Source: Caenorhabditis elegans
Taxonomy: Eukaryota > Nematoda > Chromadorea > Rhabditida > Rhabditidae
DNA: 64,000 nucleotides
Direction: 5' to 3'
Assembly: GCF_000002985.6 (NCBI RefSeq)
Contig: NC_003281.10
Coordinates: 1,736,001 to 1,800,000, forward strand
This document shows positions 42,550 to 55,300 of the stretch, one piece after another (positions within the stretch are counted from its first letter, which is position 1; each line of letters starts with the position of its first letter). The notes under the pieces were generated by a model, which was not told the DNA's origin, made no database searches, and saw only the letters and a program-made list of their open reading frames with translations. The translations under genes were made by a program, and so were the position numbers.

Positions 42550-45500
42550 TTTTTTAGTTTTCGGGCGGTGTTTGCGTACTTTTGAAAGTACAGTACCCCT
42601 AAATTTCGAAAATTTTTGATTTTTGAGCTGTGAACCCTTGAAAAATAAGATTTTAATTATGAAATTCGGAATCAGAACGTCCATTCTACCCTACCGAAAC
42701 CAATTTTTAGCCCATTTGGACGCAATTCCGTAGAGTCTGGTGCCAGGTACGCAAACACCGAGGCGTTGCGTACTTTCGGGGCTACAGTAACCCGGAATTA
42801 TTTATTTTTTAGCTAGAGACTCGGAAATGATTGAACTAGAGGTGAAATTCGTTGAGAAATTCAAAATTTTCATTAAAAATTTGGAAAAATGAAGGATTCG
42901 AGGTGAAAATTCGGTTTTATCAATTTTAACCCGAAGTATTTCCAGCTTCCCAATTTTTCTCAAAATTTTCATTATCAAATTCAGTTTCAGCATATCCGAA
43001 TTACCCTAGCAATCAAGTTTCAGCTTATTTGGACGCAATTCCGTAGAATCTGGTGCCAGGTACGCAAACACCGAGGCGTTGCGTACTTTCGGGGCTACAG
43101 TACCCTGGAAATTCCCAAGAGTGAGCTAGAAACTCCATAAAAACAAAATTAGCAGAGAAATTTTACAGGGAATTCGAATTTTTTGTTGCTAAATCTAGAA
43201 AATCACAATTTCAGCGACAAAATTGGAACTTTAAAATTTGAAACAAAATTTCACACATTTCCAAAAATTTTCAAGCATTTTTAGCATTAAATTCGGAATC
43301 AGCACCTCTAATTTACCCTGACTATCAATTTACAGCCCATTTGGACGCAATTCCGTAGAGTCTGGTGCCAGGTACGTAAACACCGAGGTGTTGCGTACTT
43401 TTGGGGCTACAGTAATCTGGAAATTCTCAAAATTATGCTAGAAACTCAAAAAAAAATGCTGCCAGAAGTGAATTTTTATGAAGAATTCGAATTTGTTACT
43501 GAAAAATTTGAAAAATAGAAAATTGGGTGTAAAAATATGAAATTTTTTTTTACCCAAAACGTATTGATTTTTTTTAAATGTTTTTTTCAATATTGCAATG
43601 AATAAATTCAAATTTCCCTTTGAATTTTGTCTAATTTTCGAATTTTTCAAAATTTCCCGCCTATCTTAGAGATCATCGGTGTTTGCGTACTTTTTAAGGT
43701 ACAGTACCCCGAATTTTCCGAAAAACTCAAATTTCAGCTAGGAAATCATGGGAAAAAATGCCAAAGTAGAGTTTTTGTAAAAAATTCATTAAAATTAATG
43801 ATAATTTTTGGGAAAAATTGAAAATACAAAAATTTGTGAAAAAAATTTCGAAAAAAAATTTTTTTTCTATTTTTTTTCCAAATTACTGAACTATCTTCGA
43901 CTATTAGCCTTTTATTTCAAACACGTCAACGTCTTCTAAAAAAAGAAAAGAAAAACGAGAGAAGGCGTCAAATAATTTCCTTCGTTTTTGCCGGCCAACT
44001 CCCCCGGGGCGTTGGTGAGATGCTAAAAAGAATGGCGAAGTAACTTTTCTGGTATTTATCTTTTCGTTCTTGTTATTGATTATGAATAGTTGTGTTTTTC
44101 TTTTTAGTTTTGAGAAAAAAAATTTTGAAAAAAATTTGAAAATTTTTAAAATTTCAAATTTCTTGTCAAATTTCACTTTTACCTTATTTTTCTGCGATTT
44201 TCTAGCTCAAAATTTAAAGATATCGGAAATGTTGGGTTACTGTACCTTCAAAAGTACGCAAACACCGGCTGACCTTAAAAGTGATAGGAATTGGCTAGAA
44301 ATTAAGATATAGAAGTGAAAATTGGCGTAGAATTCAAATAAATATGCAAAAATTTTTGAAAATTGCCAGAAGTTGGAGAAATTTTGAGTTGAAACTTGAT
44401 ACTTAAAATTTTAGCGGTAAAATTTAGTTGTTCAAAAAAAAAAACGTTGTTTTTCAAATTTTTCAGCAAAAAATTCAAATTTCCCGTAAAATTTCGCTTT
44501 TGGCAGACTTTGTATTAGTTAACTAGCTTCATTTTGACTTTTTCAGGTTACTGTAGCGCCAAATGTACGCAACACCTCGGTGTTTACGTACCTGGCACCA
44601 GACTCTACGGAATTGCGTCCAAATGGGCTGTAAATTGATAGACAGGGTAAATTAGAGGTGCTGATTCTGAATTTAATGCTAAAAATGTTTGAAAAATTCT
44701 GGAAATGTGAGAAATTTTGTTTCAAATTTTAAACTTCAAATTTTGTCGCTGAAATTATGATTTTCTAGATTTAGCACCCAAAAATTCGAATTCCCTGTAA
44801 AATTTTACTTCGTATTGCGTCTTCATGGAGGTTTTTTGCACAGTTTTGAAAATTTCAGGTTACTGTAGCCCCGAAAGTACGCAGCGCCGTGGTGTTTGCG
44901 TCCCTGGCATCAGACTCTACGGAATTTTGTCCAAATAAGCTGAAAACTACTGACTGGGGTAAATCGGATGGGCTGTTTGAGAATTTACTGAAAAATTTTG
45001 AAAAATTTTGAAAAAAGCGAGAAAATATTAACTTTCCCGAAATTTTTTGGGGTACTGTACCTTTAAGAGTACACAAATACCGTTAGGGTAAGAATTTAAA
45101 AAGATTTCAAATTTTATGATAAAAGTTTCAATGTTTAACTGAGATTTTTAGGAAAAAAATCCAAAAAAAAATTTCCAAAAAAAAAAAGTTTTTTTCGAAA
45201 ACTCTTATTTTTGAAACTTTTCTGTTTCATTCCCATACTGTTAACAATATTGTTTTATTATGTTTTCCTAATAAAAATTCTGAAAAAAAGTTATCTAGGG
45301 GGGGGGGGGGGGCAAAAATTATGGAAATTCAATTTTCCCGCCAGTTTCTAATTGGATTTTCTTCGCCCAGTTTACGCGGTAATTCAATGATTTTTACGCA
45401 ACTTTTTACTAGAATTGCTCATTTCCAGATGTTTATGGCTCTTAAAAAAAGATTTGCTTTATTTTCAGAAAAAAAAATTCCAAAAAAAAAATTTTTTTCG

Positions 45501-47650
45501 ATATATTTTCTTCTAATTTTTCATTTTGTTTTTCGCATTTTCAATTGTTACCTAGAAACGGGGAAATGTATCCCGAGAGATGGCTGCCTAATGGGCTCCG
45601 CAGAACCACAAATTTGCATTCATTTTCGTATTCAGCTCGCTATTATTTTCGATTTATATTCGGAATTTTTTCATATTATTCCTTTTTTTAGGAAATTAGT
45701 TTTAATAAGAAGTCAATAAGGAGCCAAAATTATTAAAAAGGTGAAAAACAGTAATTTTTATAATTTTCAAGATTTTATTTTTAAATCCAAATTTTTCCTA
45801 GTTTTAAGATTTTTTTTTTAATTTTGAAAGTGCGAAATTCAGAATCTGCATATCCGAGTTACCCTAGAAATCAAGTTTCAGCTCATTTAGACCGAATTGC
45901 GCAGAATCTGGTGTCAAGTACGCAAACACTGAGACGCTGCGTACTTTCGAGGCTACAGTAACCCGGAAGTAATTAAAATTTGCCTAGAGACTTGGATAAC
46001 ATTGAACCAGAAGTGTGGGAAATGATTGAACTAGAGGTGAAATTCGATGAGAAATTCAAAATTTTCATTAAAAATTTGGAAAAATGAAGGATTCGAGGTG
46101 AAAATTCGGTTTTATCAATTTTAACCCGAAGTATTTCCAGCTTCCCAATTTTTCTCAAAATTTTCATTATCAAATTCAGTTTCAGCATATCCGAATTACC
46201 CTAGCAATCAAGTTTCAGCTTATTTGGACGCAATTTCGTCAAATCTGGTGCCAGGTACGCAAACACCGCGGCGCTGCGTACTTTCGAGGCTACAGTAACC
46301 CGGAAGTAATTAAAATTTGCCTAGAGACTTGGATAACATTGAACCAGAAGTGAAATTCAATAATAAATTCGAATTTTTCAATGAAAATTTCGAAAAATTA
46401 AGAGTCTGAGGTGAAAATTTGGTTTTATCAATATTTTTGAAAAAAAATTTCCATCATCACGATTTTTCTCAATTTTTTCATTATCAGATTCGGATTCAGC
46501 GTATCCGAATTACCTTAGCAATCAAGTTTCAGCTTATTTGGACGCAATTGCGCTGAATCTGGTGTCAAGTACGCAAACACTGAGGCGCTGCGTACTTTCG
46601 AGGCTACAGTAACCCGGAAATATTCATTTTTTAGCTAGAGACTCGGGAATGATTGTACTAGAAGTGAAATTCGATGGGAAATTCGAAATTTTCATTAAAA
46701 ATTTCGAAAAATGAAGGATTCGAGGTGAAAATTTGATTTTATCATGATTTGCCCAAAATATTTCCAGTTTCCCGATTTTTCTCAAAATTTTCATTATGAA
46801 ATGTAGAATCAGAACATCCGAAATGCCCTATAAATCAATTTTCAACTCATTTAAACAAAATTGCGTAGAATCTGGTGTCGAGTACGCAAACACCGAGGCG
46901 TGGGGCTACAGTAAACCGGGAATTTTAAAAATAAGCGTAGGAAGCCCCGGTAAAACTTGATTTATGGTAAAAATTGACAAGGAATTTGAATTTATTACTC
47001 ATTTTCCTCCCAGAAAATCCGAAATCTCTCAAAAATGGAAAAACCAGTACCTATGAGAAATCCTAACCATTTCGATGTACTCCAGGAGCCCCCAAAAAAA
47101 AGTTGCCCCTACTCATATAGAGGAAGGCGTCGACGCCGCACTCCATTCGTCTCCAATATCTTTTTTCGGTGCCACGTATCATATTTCGGATGAAGCCGCT
47201 ACAGCAGCTCCCTGCTCTTTACAGAAGAGCACCTTACTAACAAGCTCTGCGTTTCCTCTTTTTTTTTGTTCGGCGCGAAATTTTCCTGAAGCTCGAAATT
47301 CAAATATGTGTAATGTGTATAATTTTCTCATCTCTTTTGTTTTCCAGTCAAAAGTGTCCATGACTACCAATTAGATGAAGCATCCCGTTGGGAAATTTCT
47401 TATATTGCCAATAGCTTTTACTTTACTATTATAGAATTTTTTTTTATAGTTGTTTGCCAATTTTTCCCCTCTCACATTCTTCATTATTCTCAATTATTGA
47501 AAAATTATTGAAAAATTTGTATTCTACGTGAAATTTTAAGTGTCTAGCTCAATTTTGAAAATTTTTCCGGGTTACTGTGGCGCCAAAAGTACGCGACGCC
47601 TCGGTGTTTGCGTACCCGGCACCAGATTCTACGGAAATTGCGTCCAAATA
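42550..47650. repeat. ACGCAAACACC dispersed repeat territory
   Basis: More than twelve copies of modules such as GGTACGCAAACACCGAGGCG, TTGCGTACTTTCGGGGCTACA and GACGCAATTCCGTAGA in both orientations. Local duplications are obvious: about 42825-43035 and 46020-46235 are almost identical, and about 43185-43400 is inverted at 44555-44800. A 132-codon ORF at 45321-45719 has no motif and is within chance for this AT-rich DNA. A GC-richer patch at 47090-47250, with hairpin TGCTCTT/AAGAGCA near 47215, has no assignable function. Confidence 0.8.
45299..45312 (+). repeat. 14-base G homopolymer tract
   Basis: Uninterrupted G run in non-coding DNA; a potential G-quadruplex-type unstable site. Confidence 0.93.
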
Positions 47651-47765
47651 AGCTGAAACTTGATTTATAGAGTAATTAAAATATGCTGATTCCGAATTTT
47701 GCATTTTCAAAATTAAAAAAAAATTGTGCTCAAAAAATTTCAAACATTTTTTTTCTCAAAATTTT

Positions 47766-49090
47766 TTTTTTTCCGAAAATCCGAGCTTCAAATCTCAAAA
47801 GTTGATCACATTTTCATAGCTCAACTCTAAATTTGACGACTTACTTTTAGGCTTGAACTCATCGAAACAGGCTTTACAATAAGCCGAAAAATTTACAAAA
47901 GCCGAAAATAAAAATTTCCGTCAAATCGGCAAATTGCCGGAATTGAAATTCAGGCAAATCGGCAAATTGTAAGGATTGAGAATTTCAACAAAATTTATTT
48001 TTTGGCAAACTCGGCAAATCTGCAAATTGCCGGAATTTGCCGGAATTGCCGGTTTTTTGGGACCAAAAAAACCAAAAAATCCAAAAAAAAAAAAAGTTTG
48101 CCGTATCTAGTCTCAACTTCTGTATTAAAATACATTAAAACATGTATTTTAACACAGTTGTGACGTCATAAATGTATTTTAATACATTTTGCAACATTAC
48201 TTGAATAACCCCAATAAAAATCAACTTAAGGATCAGAAATTTTTTTTGGTTTTTTTTGGTCTTTCAAAAATTTCAATTTTTGTTTTTTGGTTTTTGGTCC
48301 AAAATTTTTTTTTGGTCCCAGCCCTGATTGTGACCTACATTCTTCCCGCTTACTCCCCCTTCCTGTGTAAGCGGTGACCTGTGTAGGAGGTGATTGTAAA
48401 TGAGAGCCAATGCCTAGTCACTGTAATAATCACAAAATTTTGACACCAACCAATATCAGGCCGCCGACATTTCACGGCGCACCGCTATGTTTAACTCGCA
48501 GCAGGCGGAAACAGCTCACCACCACGCCCACAGCGAGTTAAACGCAGCAGCGCGCGGAACCCGTGAGACGTCGGCGGCCTGATATTGGTTGGGGTCAAAA
48601 TTTTTGCCTTTTCTCTGTGAATGGACGAGAAAAAGGCGGGGCCTAAATAATTTTAGGTTTTCTGCAGTACACGCCACGCAGTTTTTTTTTTATTTTGCGT
48701 GTATAAACCAAAAAAAAACCAGAAAATTTTTCGTTCGCCAATTTGCCGAATTTGCCGGAAATTTTAAATTCCGGCAATTTGCAGATTTGCCGAGTTTGCC
48801 AAAAAATAAATTTTGTTGAAATTCTCAATCCCTACAATTTGCCGATTTGCCTGAATTTCAATTCCGGCAATTTGCCGATTTGACGGAAAGGTTTATTTTC
48901 GGCTTTTGTAAATTTTTTGGCTTATTGTAAAGCCTTTTAGAAGGCAAGTTTCGATGAGTTCAAGCCTAAAAGTAAGTCGTCAAATTTAGACCCGTAAGAT
49001 GTCGGTCGTTATAACTTTTTTCAGAGTTGAGCTATGAAAATGTGATCAACTTTTGAGATTTGAAGCTCGGATTTTCGGAAAAAAATAAAT
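47766..49090. mobile_element. Foldback (long inverted-repeat) element, about 1.3 kb
   Basis: Left arm about 47766-48060 and right arm about 48740-49090 are reverse complements over roughly 300 bp: CCGAAAATCCGAGCTTCAAA at the left end against TTTGAAGCTCGGATTTTCGG at the right. The arms include CGGCAAATTGCCG repeats. The centre holds a second, nested inverted repeat (48450-48600). No transposase-like ORF is present, so it would be non-autonomous. Target-site duplications were not resolved. Confidence 0.78.
48450..48600. mobile_element. Small MITE-like inverted repeat nested in the foldback element
   Basis: Arms of about 58 bp: AACCAATATCAGGCCGCCGA at 48448 on and TCGGCGGCCTGATATTGGTT ending about 48591, extending inward to GTTTAACTCGC / GCGAGTTAAAC, around a 33-base GC-rich loop. 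Composition differs from the surroundings, suggesting a separate insertion. Confidence 0.75.
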
Positions 49091-49199
49091 TTTTTTATTT
49101 TGAGTGTACCATGAAAGAGGGGTACCTCCCTCTCTTCCTGTGTAAGAGGTGATTGTAAATGAGAGCCATTCTAGTCCCCTTGTCAATGTAACCTATTAC

Positions 49200-49650
49200 C
49201 CCTATACCAGGGGTGTGCGGCAAATTTGCCAAATTTGCCGAGCACGGCAAATTTCAAAAAAGTAGATTTGCCGAATTTGCCGAGCTCGGCAAATTTCGAA
49301 ATTTGCCGCACACGTCAAAAATTTTACAGTACAATTTTGACTAAAATTATTGATTTTTTCGCCAAAAATTTAGTAAAATGACACAAAATTGAGCTATTTT
49401 GATGCTTAAACATACATACTACACGGAACTAATTCAGAAACCAGATATGTGTTAAGAATTTGGTAGTTTTGGTGTTCCAAAAACATCAAAAATTATCAAA
49501 ATTTTCCGAGTTTGTTAAGCACGGCAAATTTGCCGAATTTACCGAGCTCGGCAAATTTGCCGAATTTGCCGTGCTCGGCAAATATTGAAAAAAGAGATTT
49601 GCCGAATTTGCCGAGCTCGGCAAATTTTGAGATTTGCCGCACACCCCTGC
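49200..49650. repeat. CGGCAAATTTGCCG palindrome cluster
   Basis: Many copies of GCTCGGCAAATTTGCCGAAT. The flanks are themselves inverted (TGTGCGGCAAATTTGCC at 49217 and GATTTGCCGCACACCCCTG near 49632), so the block is a larger inverted repeat. Same family as 15.3-15.9 kb. Confidence 0.85.
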
Positions 49651-49734
49651 CCTATACCCTATACCCTGAGAAAGAGGGACTCTTCATGATCCATAGGTAT
49701 GCCTGTCATTCTCTATTTTTAAACGTTCCTGCAG

Positions 49735-50215
49735 CAGTAGCACAACAGAGCCAGCAGTTTTCCTCTTCTTCTCCATCTTCTTCTGCTTCTTCCTCTCTTC
49801 CCAAAAAAAAAAAAAAAAAAAAAGTGAGGGGGCTCACTGCCCCCCCCCCCCTCCCCCCCCCCTCTTCTCCTTGAAGCTCATCCAGACGTCGCTGTCCTCC
49901 TCCTCCTCGTCCCCGGGGCGCTGTGTGTGTGTGTGTGTGCTCCGTGAGCATGTAGCAGCTTCAGCCCATTTAAAGGCGCACACTCTCTGCATCTCTGCGT
50001 GTCTCGACACTCGTTTTTTCTCTTCTTTTCTGCTGCACACACACACACACACACACACACGCTCATGCCAGAGCACTTCTTGCTCCGGGGGGCTCCGCGC
50101 GGAGCCCGAGAGGACCTCCTCCTCCTTTTTCTTCTTCGCTTTTTAGTTCTTCTTGCCTCGGTCTCGCCCCTTGTTTTGCTCTCCATGTAGTATATACATC
50201 TGGGTGTGTGTGTGT
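49735..50215. repeat. Simple-sequence block: CTT, poly(A), C-runs, GT/CA
   Basis: TTC-rich, A20 run (49802-49821), C-runs (49840-49861), (TG)n at 49922-49940, (AC)n at 50037-50060 and (TG)n at 50203-50220. Several ORFs of 60-153 codons on both strands are low-complexity (Arg/Lys- or Thr/His-rich) products of these runs and not genes. Confidence 0.9.
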
Positions 50216-50219
50216 GTGT

Positions 50220-52334
50220 GCACCTTTGGAGCATTTTTTGAACTTTTCCAGAACTTTGGAGCAACATTTTCAGCTTGTTCAGTGCACTTTTTAGGCTGAA
50301 AATCCTATTTTTAGGTTTTCGAAAGTTTTTTTGGAGCATTTTTCGTGCAATTTAGGTGCAAAATTAAAAAAAAGGGTTTTGTAGTGAATTAAAATTTTTT
50401 TGAAACTTTCGCCTTTTTAAAAAAATGTTTCTAATATCTTTAAAAATTGGAATATTTTGGAAAACAATTTGTTTTCAATTGGCAATTTATTAATTCTGAG
50501 CTTCTGAGCGTAAATTTTTTTTTATTTTGGAGCAATTCTGAGATGTCTTAGTGCATTTTTCGGGCATACATAAAAAAAAATTTATCTTAATAATAAAAAC
50601 CTTAAATTTAGGCTTCACCGTCTGGAAATTCAATTTTTTCAGCTGAAAAACTTTCAAAAAAAAAAAAATTAAATTTTCACATTTATTTTCTCTGGAATTT
50701 TGGAGCAATTTCAAAGCTGTCTTAGTGCATTTTTAGTACACAAATATTTTTTCATTTTTCTTAAATTTTAATAATCTAAGCTTAAATAAAGGCTTCACCG
50801 TCTGAAAATGCAACTTTTTTCAGATGAAATATTAAAAAAAAAAACCTCTTTTATTAATTTTGTGCTCCAAACTTTCCCACGGTACGCAAATCATGTAATA
50901 TGTACTTTTAAACATTATTTTTCCAATCAAAAATATCCAACAGCTTTTCCTTACAATTTGAAAATTTTTATTAAAATTTCAAAAAAATTTTTTTTTTTTT
51001 TTAATTTCGAATTTTTTTAAACTTGTTGTAACTTTTTTCCCTGTCGGCGCCAATTAACAAAATACGTAGAATTTTGCGCTTATTGTTTTGTTAGTTAACA
51101 AATTTTTGACAACTTTCTTATCAGCTGAGATTTAGGTGTTTCAGTTCGCAATCTGCGTCTCTCCTTGCTCTCCTCTATTTTAAAACCCCCATAACTTTGT
51201 TCTTGTGAGAGTTATCAAAAAATTGTCAACTAACAAAATATAGAGCACAAAAATATGCACATTTTGTATGTTGACAATTTTTTGATACCTTTTTTAGTTT
51301 TCGAGATATCTTAGTTTTAGTTTAGCTGTACCTTTTTCTGGCAAAAAACTTCCAAATTTCGGCAATTTTTCGGCAAATTTCCCGGCAAATTTCGCCAAGT
51401 ACATCGGGCTCTCAGACAAGTGGTCTGTGAGTGGAAGTCGATAAAAGTAGTTTACGTGCTCTCCGTCCCCCCGCTTCTTCTCCGTCTCTGCTTCTATTTC
51501 TCCATTGACTAGTCCCACTACTTTTTACGGGGCGGAGGGCTCTCTTGCACTCCAGCTTCTTCTCTTTTTGTGCTCTTTTTTGCCCGTATGTGGGTGCTCA
51601 TTTATTTTTCTTTGGTTTTAAAATAAATTCGGTTTATTAGGCTACTCGTAAAAATGAAGAAAAAACTTCAAATTCAAACGACATTAAAAAAAAATTTAAT
51701 AAAAATTTTTTGAATTGCTCAAAAGCCCCACCTATATATATATATAGCTCCGCCTACTTCTCGCACAGACCCCGCCCACTTTTTGACTCCGCCCCCTTAT
51801 TGGCAAAAGTTCTTGAAAAAAATAAAAATAAAAATTCAAATTGAAACAATTTTTTTTTAATGAAGTAGTTTTTTTCTAAATTGATGAAAATTTCTAAACA
51901 GTTTACAAGCACCGCCCACTTTTTGACTCCGCCCCTTTGTTGGAAAAATTCTTGTAAAAAAAAATAAAAAATAAAAGCTTCTCTTTCAAACGATTTTTAG
52001 TTGGTTTTTGTATGAAAAGTTTTTTTCCTAAAATAGAAATGTCTGAATAATTTGCAAGCTCCGCCCTTTTCTTACCCAGACTCCGCCCCTTTATTGACTA
52101 ATTTTTTTTTGTCCATTTACCTGAAGTTCAAAAAAAAAATTTACAGTTTCATAGAGTAATAATTTTTCAAAAATCTCTTTTTCCAATGTTTAATGTGTCA
52201 TTATAAACCCGCCCAGTTTTAAGCTCCGCCCATTTAGGCCCCGCCCATTTATGACCCAAATATTTTTTTCTCTATTCACCCGTGGATTTCCCTCCAACAA
52301 GTTACCCCAAAAATAAAAATAAAAATTCCTGCAG
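50220..52334. other. Intergenic region before rimb-1 exons
   Basis: Holds a direct repeat of about 150 bp (about 50510-50650 and 50690-50820, both with GGCTTCACCGTCTG), a GC-richer block at 51340-51560, and a run of CTCCGCCC-rich units at 51725-52250. The small minus ORF at 51294-51518 has no motif. No 5' exons of rimb-1 were recognised here. Confidence 0.5.
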
Positions 52335-55300
52335 GCGCCCACCGGGATCTAACATCGTGGCCTCTTCCAACAACAACCATCAATCGTCTACACCATCATT
52401 CGGCGGTAGGTTGGACCGTTTTTCTTGTTGTCGACAATTATGCTGTGTCAGGACTAGAAAATCTGAATTCAGCACGCTGAGAGCTTCAAAATAAGCCCCA
52501 TATTGCCTAGGTTCTAATAAATATGAAAAAATTTGGTCTCGCCACGAAAACTTGTAGGGTTTGGTAGTCTTGGTGAATTTGGGTTAGTCTTATTTTTCCT
52601 AGTTTTTTTTGATAATTTTGACACAATCTGAGCTAAAAATTGAGAAAAAATCTTAAAAAATAATAAAAATATGGATTTTCGAAGATTTTCGAAGATTTTC
52701 GAAAATCGATAACTTTGCGAATTTTAATTTTTTCTACCTGAATTTAGTTTCGAAAATTTTGTAATTCTTTGAAAAGCTTTAGAAAAATATATTTAACATT
52801 CTACACAGTACCCCGGGACTTTTCGTGGCGGGACCCAAATTTTTAAAATAGTCGGGGCCTAGCCAAGATGGGTGTTAAATGAAAGGTCTCGAAGGGCTAA
52901 ATTCAAATTTTTAGGTTACAAAGCTTTAAATTGAGTTTTTAATTTTTTTTGAAATTAAAAAAAAAAAAAATCCAAAAAAAAAATCCAAAAAAAAATCCAA
53001 AAAAAAAATTTCAAAAATTTAAATTATTAATTTCAGGTTCGTGGGGTCCCTACAACAAGGCGGACCACCTAGTCACCAACTGAATGCTGGGCGGTCTGTC
53101 GGGACCCGGTCCGCCGCCCCCACCACCCCCCGCATCCTCCTATGGCATGGTGCCAGGCCCGTCGACCTCGTTCACCAACCATCTGGGTCCCACGACGTCA
53201 TCCGCGTCTACAGTACCACCGACGAGTGACGCGTTGCTCCTGCAACTCCGTTCGAGACCCAATTCTCGCGTTTTTCGCGCCCTTTTTCAATATCTACCGT
53301 TAAGGGATTCGCCGAACGAGAATCCACAGCTCGAGCTGAGCCTTCAGCCGGGAGATGTGGTTCTGGTGAAAGGGGAAATGGATTCGGATGGATTTTATTG
53401 TGGGGAAACGCTGGATGGACGTCAGGGACTGGTACCATCAAATTATGTAGAGAGGTGAGCATTTTGAAGCTTAAAAATTGAGCTTTTTATACTTTTTTGG
53501 GCGAAATCTCACTTTTTCCCGTGAAAAAAGATTTAAAATTCGGAGTCTGAGATTGAAAATACAAAATTCGAATTCTCTGTGTTCAGAGCTTTCAAATGAC
53601 CCCCATATTGGCTATATTCCGCCAACTTTGAAATTTCCGGGTCCCACCACGGAGGGGTACTGTAGTTTTCGTGGCGGGATCCGAAAATTTTCAAAAATGA
53701 CGGAACCTAGCCGATATGGGGGTCATTTTAAAGGTCTCAACGAGACGAGTTCATTGGAGCAGGTTTTATGTGAAAATTCGATCATTTTTGAGGAAAAAAA
53801 ATTTTTTTTGTTCAAAAAAGTTTTTTTTTTTTAATTTTTGTTTTAACCATGTTTTCTGTAAATAATCAGAATGAGCATAATCTCAGCTTCAAAATAGTAA
53901 TCCGCCATACTTTGAAAATTCGGGTCTCACCACGAAAACTCCACCGGCTACTGTAGTTTAGACGGAAAGTTTGCAGTTTTATATTTCTAATAAATTTTTG
54001 AAAACTTTTCATATACCCTGTAAAAAATTTGTGCTGAGTAGCATAAAAATTGACAAAGTTACGGATTTTCGAAAAGATTCAAAAAAATCAAAATTTTTAA
54101 TTTTGTAAAATATTTAAAAATTCTGTAACACGAAAAAAAGTTTGATTTTTTCTATTTTACCATTATTTTCGAATTTTTCACGCTATTCGCTTTAATTTGA
54201 CAGCCAACATTCCCAGGCTCCGCCAATTTTGAAAATTTTCGTGGTGGGACTCAACAATTCAAAAAATTTCAATTTTACCAAGAACCTAGGCATGATGGGG
54301 GTCAAATGAAAGGTCTCAAAAAACTAAATTTGAATTTTGTATTAGTTTAACTTTTTTGTCAGCATCCTCAGGGTTACGGTAGATTTTGAACTTTCCATTG
54401 GAAAATTTTTTCGGAAAAGTTTCGAAAATCCATAACTTTTCTCATTTTTGAGATTTTAACTTGAATTAAAATGTATAACAATTGTGAGTATTTGAAAAAT
54501 ATGGCAAAAATAATATAATTCTGAAAAACTCGAAAACTACAGTTCCCTGGGGCTTTTCGTGGCGGGACCCAAATTTTAAAATTAAAAGGATATAGGCATG
54601 TGTTGGGGTCATTTTGAAGCTCCCAACGCGGTGAATTTCTAATAAAACGAAAAAAATTTATATTTTGAATAAGGAAAATGAAAATAATTTTAAGAATAAT
54701 TTTCAAAAAAAAAAAAAATTTAAAAAACTTTTTTTTCTAAATTTTTTTATTTCTCCAAAATTTAGAAAATAAAACCAAATCTTTTCAGAGTTCCGGATTC
54801 AGTGCTCCTGGCAAATGCACGGGCTCCATCACCATCATTCCCGCTTCGAATACCCCAACATTTCTCGACAATCACACACGACTTCTCCTCTCCGGATCAC
54901 TCAACACTACCCGATTCTGTAAGTTTTTGAGGAATTTTTAAAGAAAATTTGGCTAAAAATTCTTTCAAATTCAGTTTTGAAAAGCAATTTTGAAATAAAA
55001 AAAATTTAAAAAATTTTCTGGAATTTTTTTTTTTTTGAAATTTTTTTAAATTAATTTTTTCAAAAATATATAATTTTCAAATTTTTCAGGTTTGCCCTTA
55101 CCCACCAGCTGACGTCACAAAAGTTACTGTACAAGAGATCAAGAACAACGAAACGCCTAGGAGTGAGTTGAAAATTTTAAAACATTCTCGAAAAAAAATT
55201 TTTTTTTTTCGAAATTTTCAAATATCGAGCCGCTACTCAGCCAATTTTCGAGATAAGCTCTTGAAAACTAATAATTCAATTTTTTCTTGCCAGTAGCTTC

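Noticed and set aside
43904..44176. 90-codon minus ORF with RPGGVGRQKRRK patch
   Set aside because: Only a small GC-richer patch with a possible acceptor; no homologous domain and no partner exon found.
45321..45719. 132-codon plus-strand ORF with hydrophobic stretches
   Set aside because: No known motif, poly(A)/poly(T) codons dominate, no convincing splice partners; one ORF of this length is expected by chance.
49706..50339. ORFs up to 153 codons on both strands
   Set aside because: Produced by CT, CA/GT, A and C simple-sequence runs.
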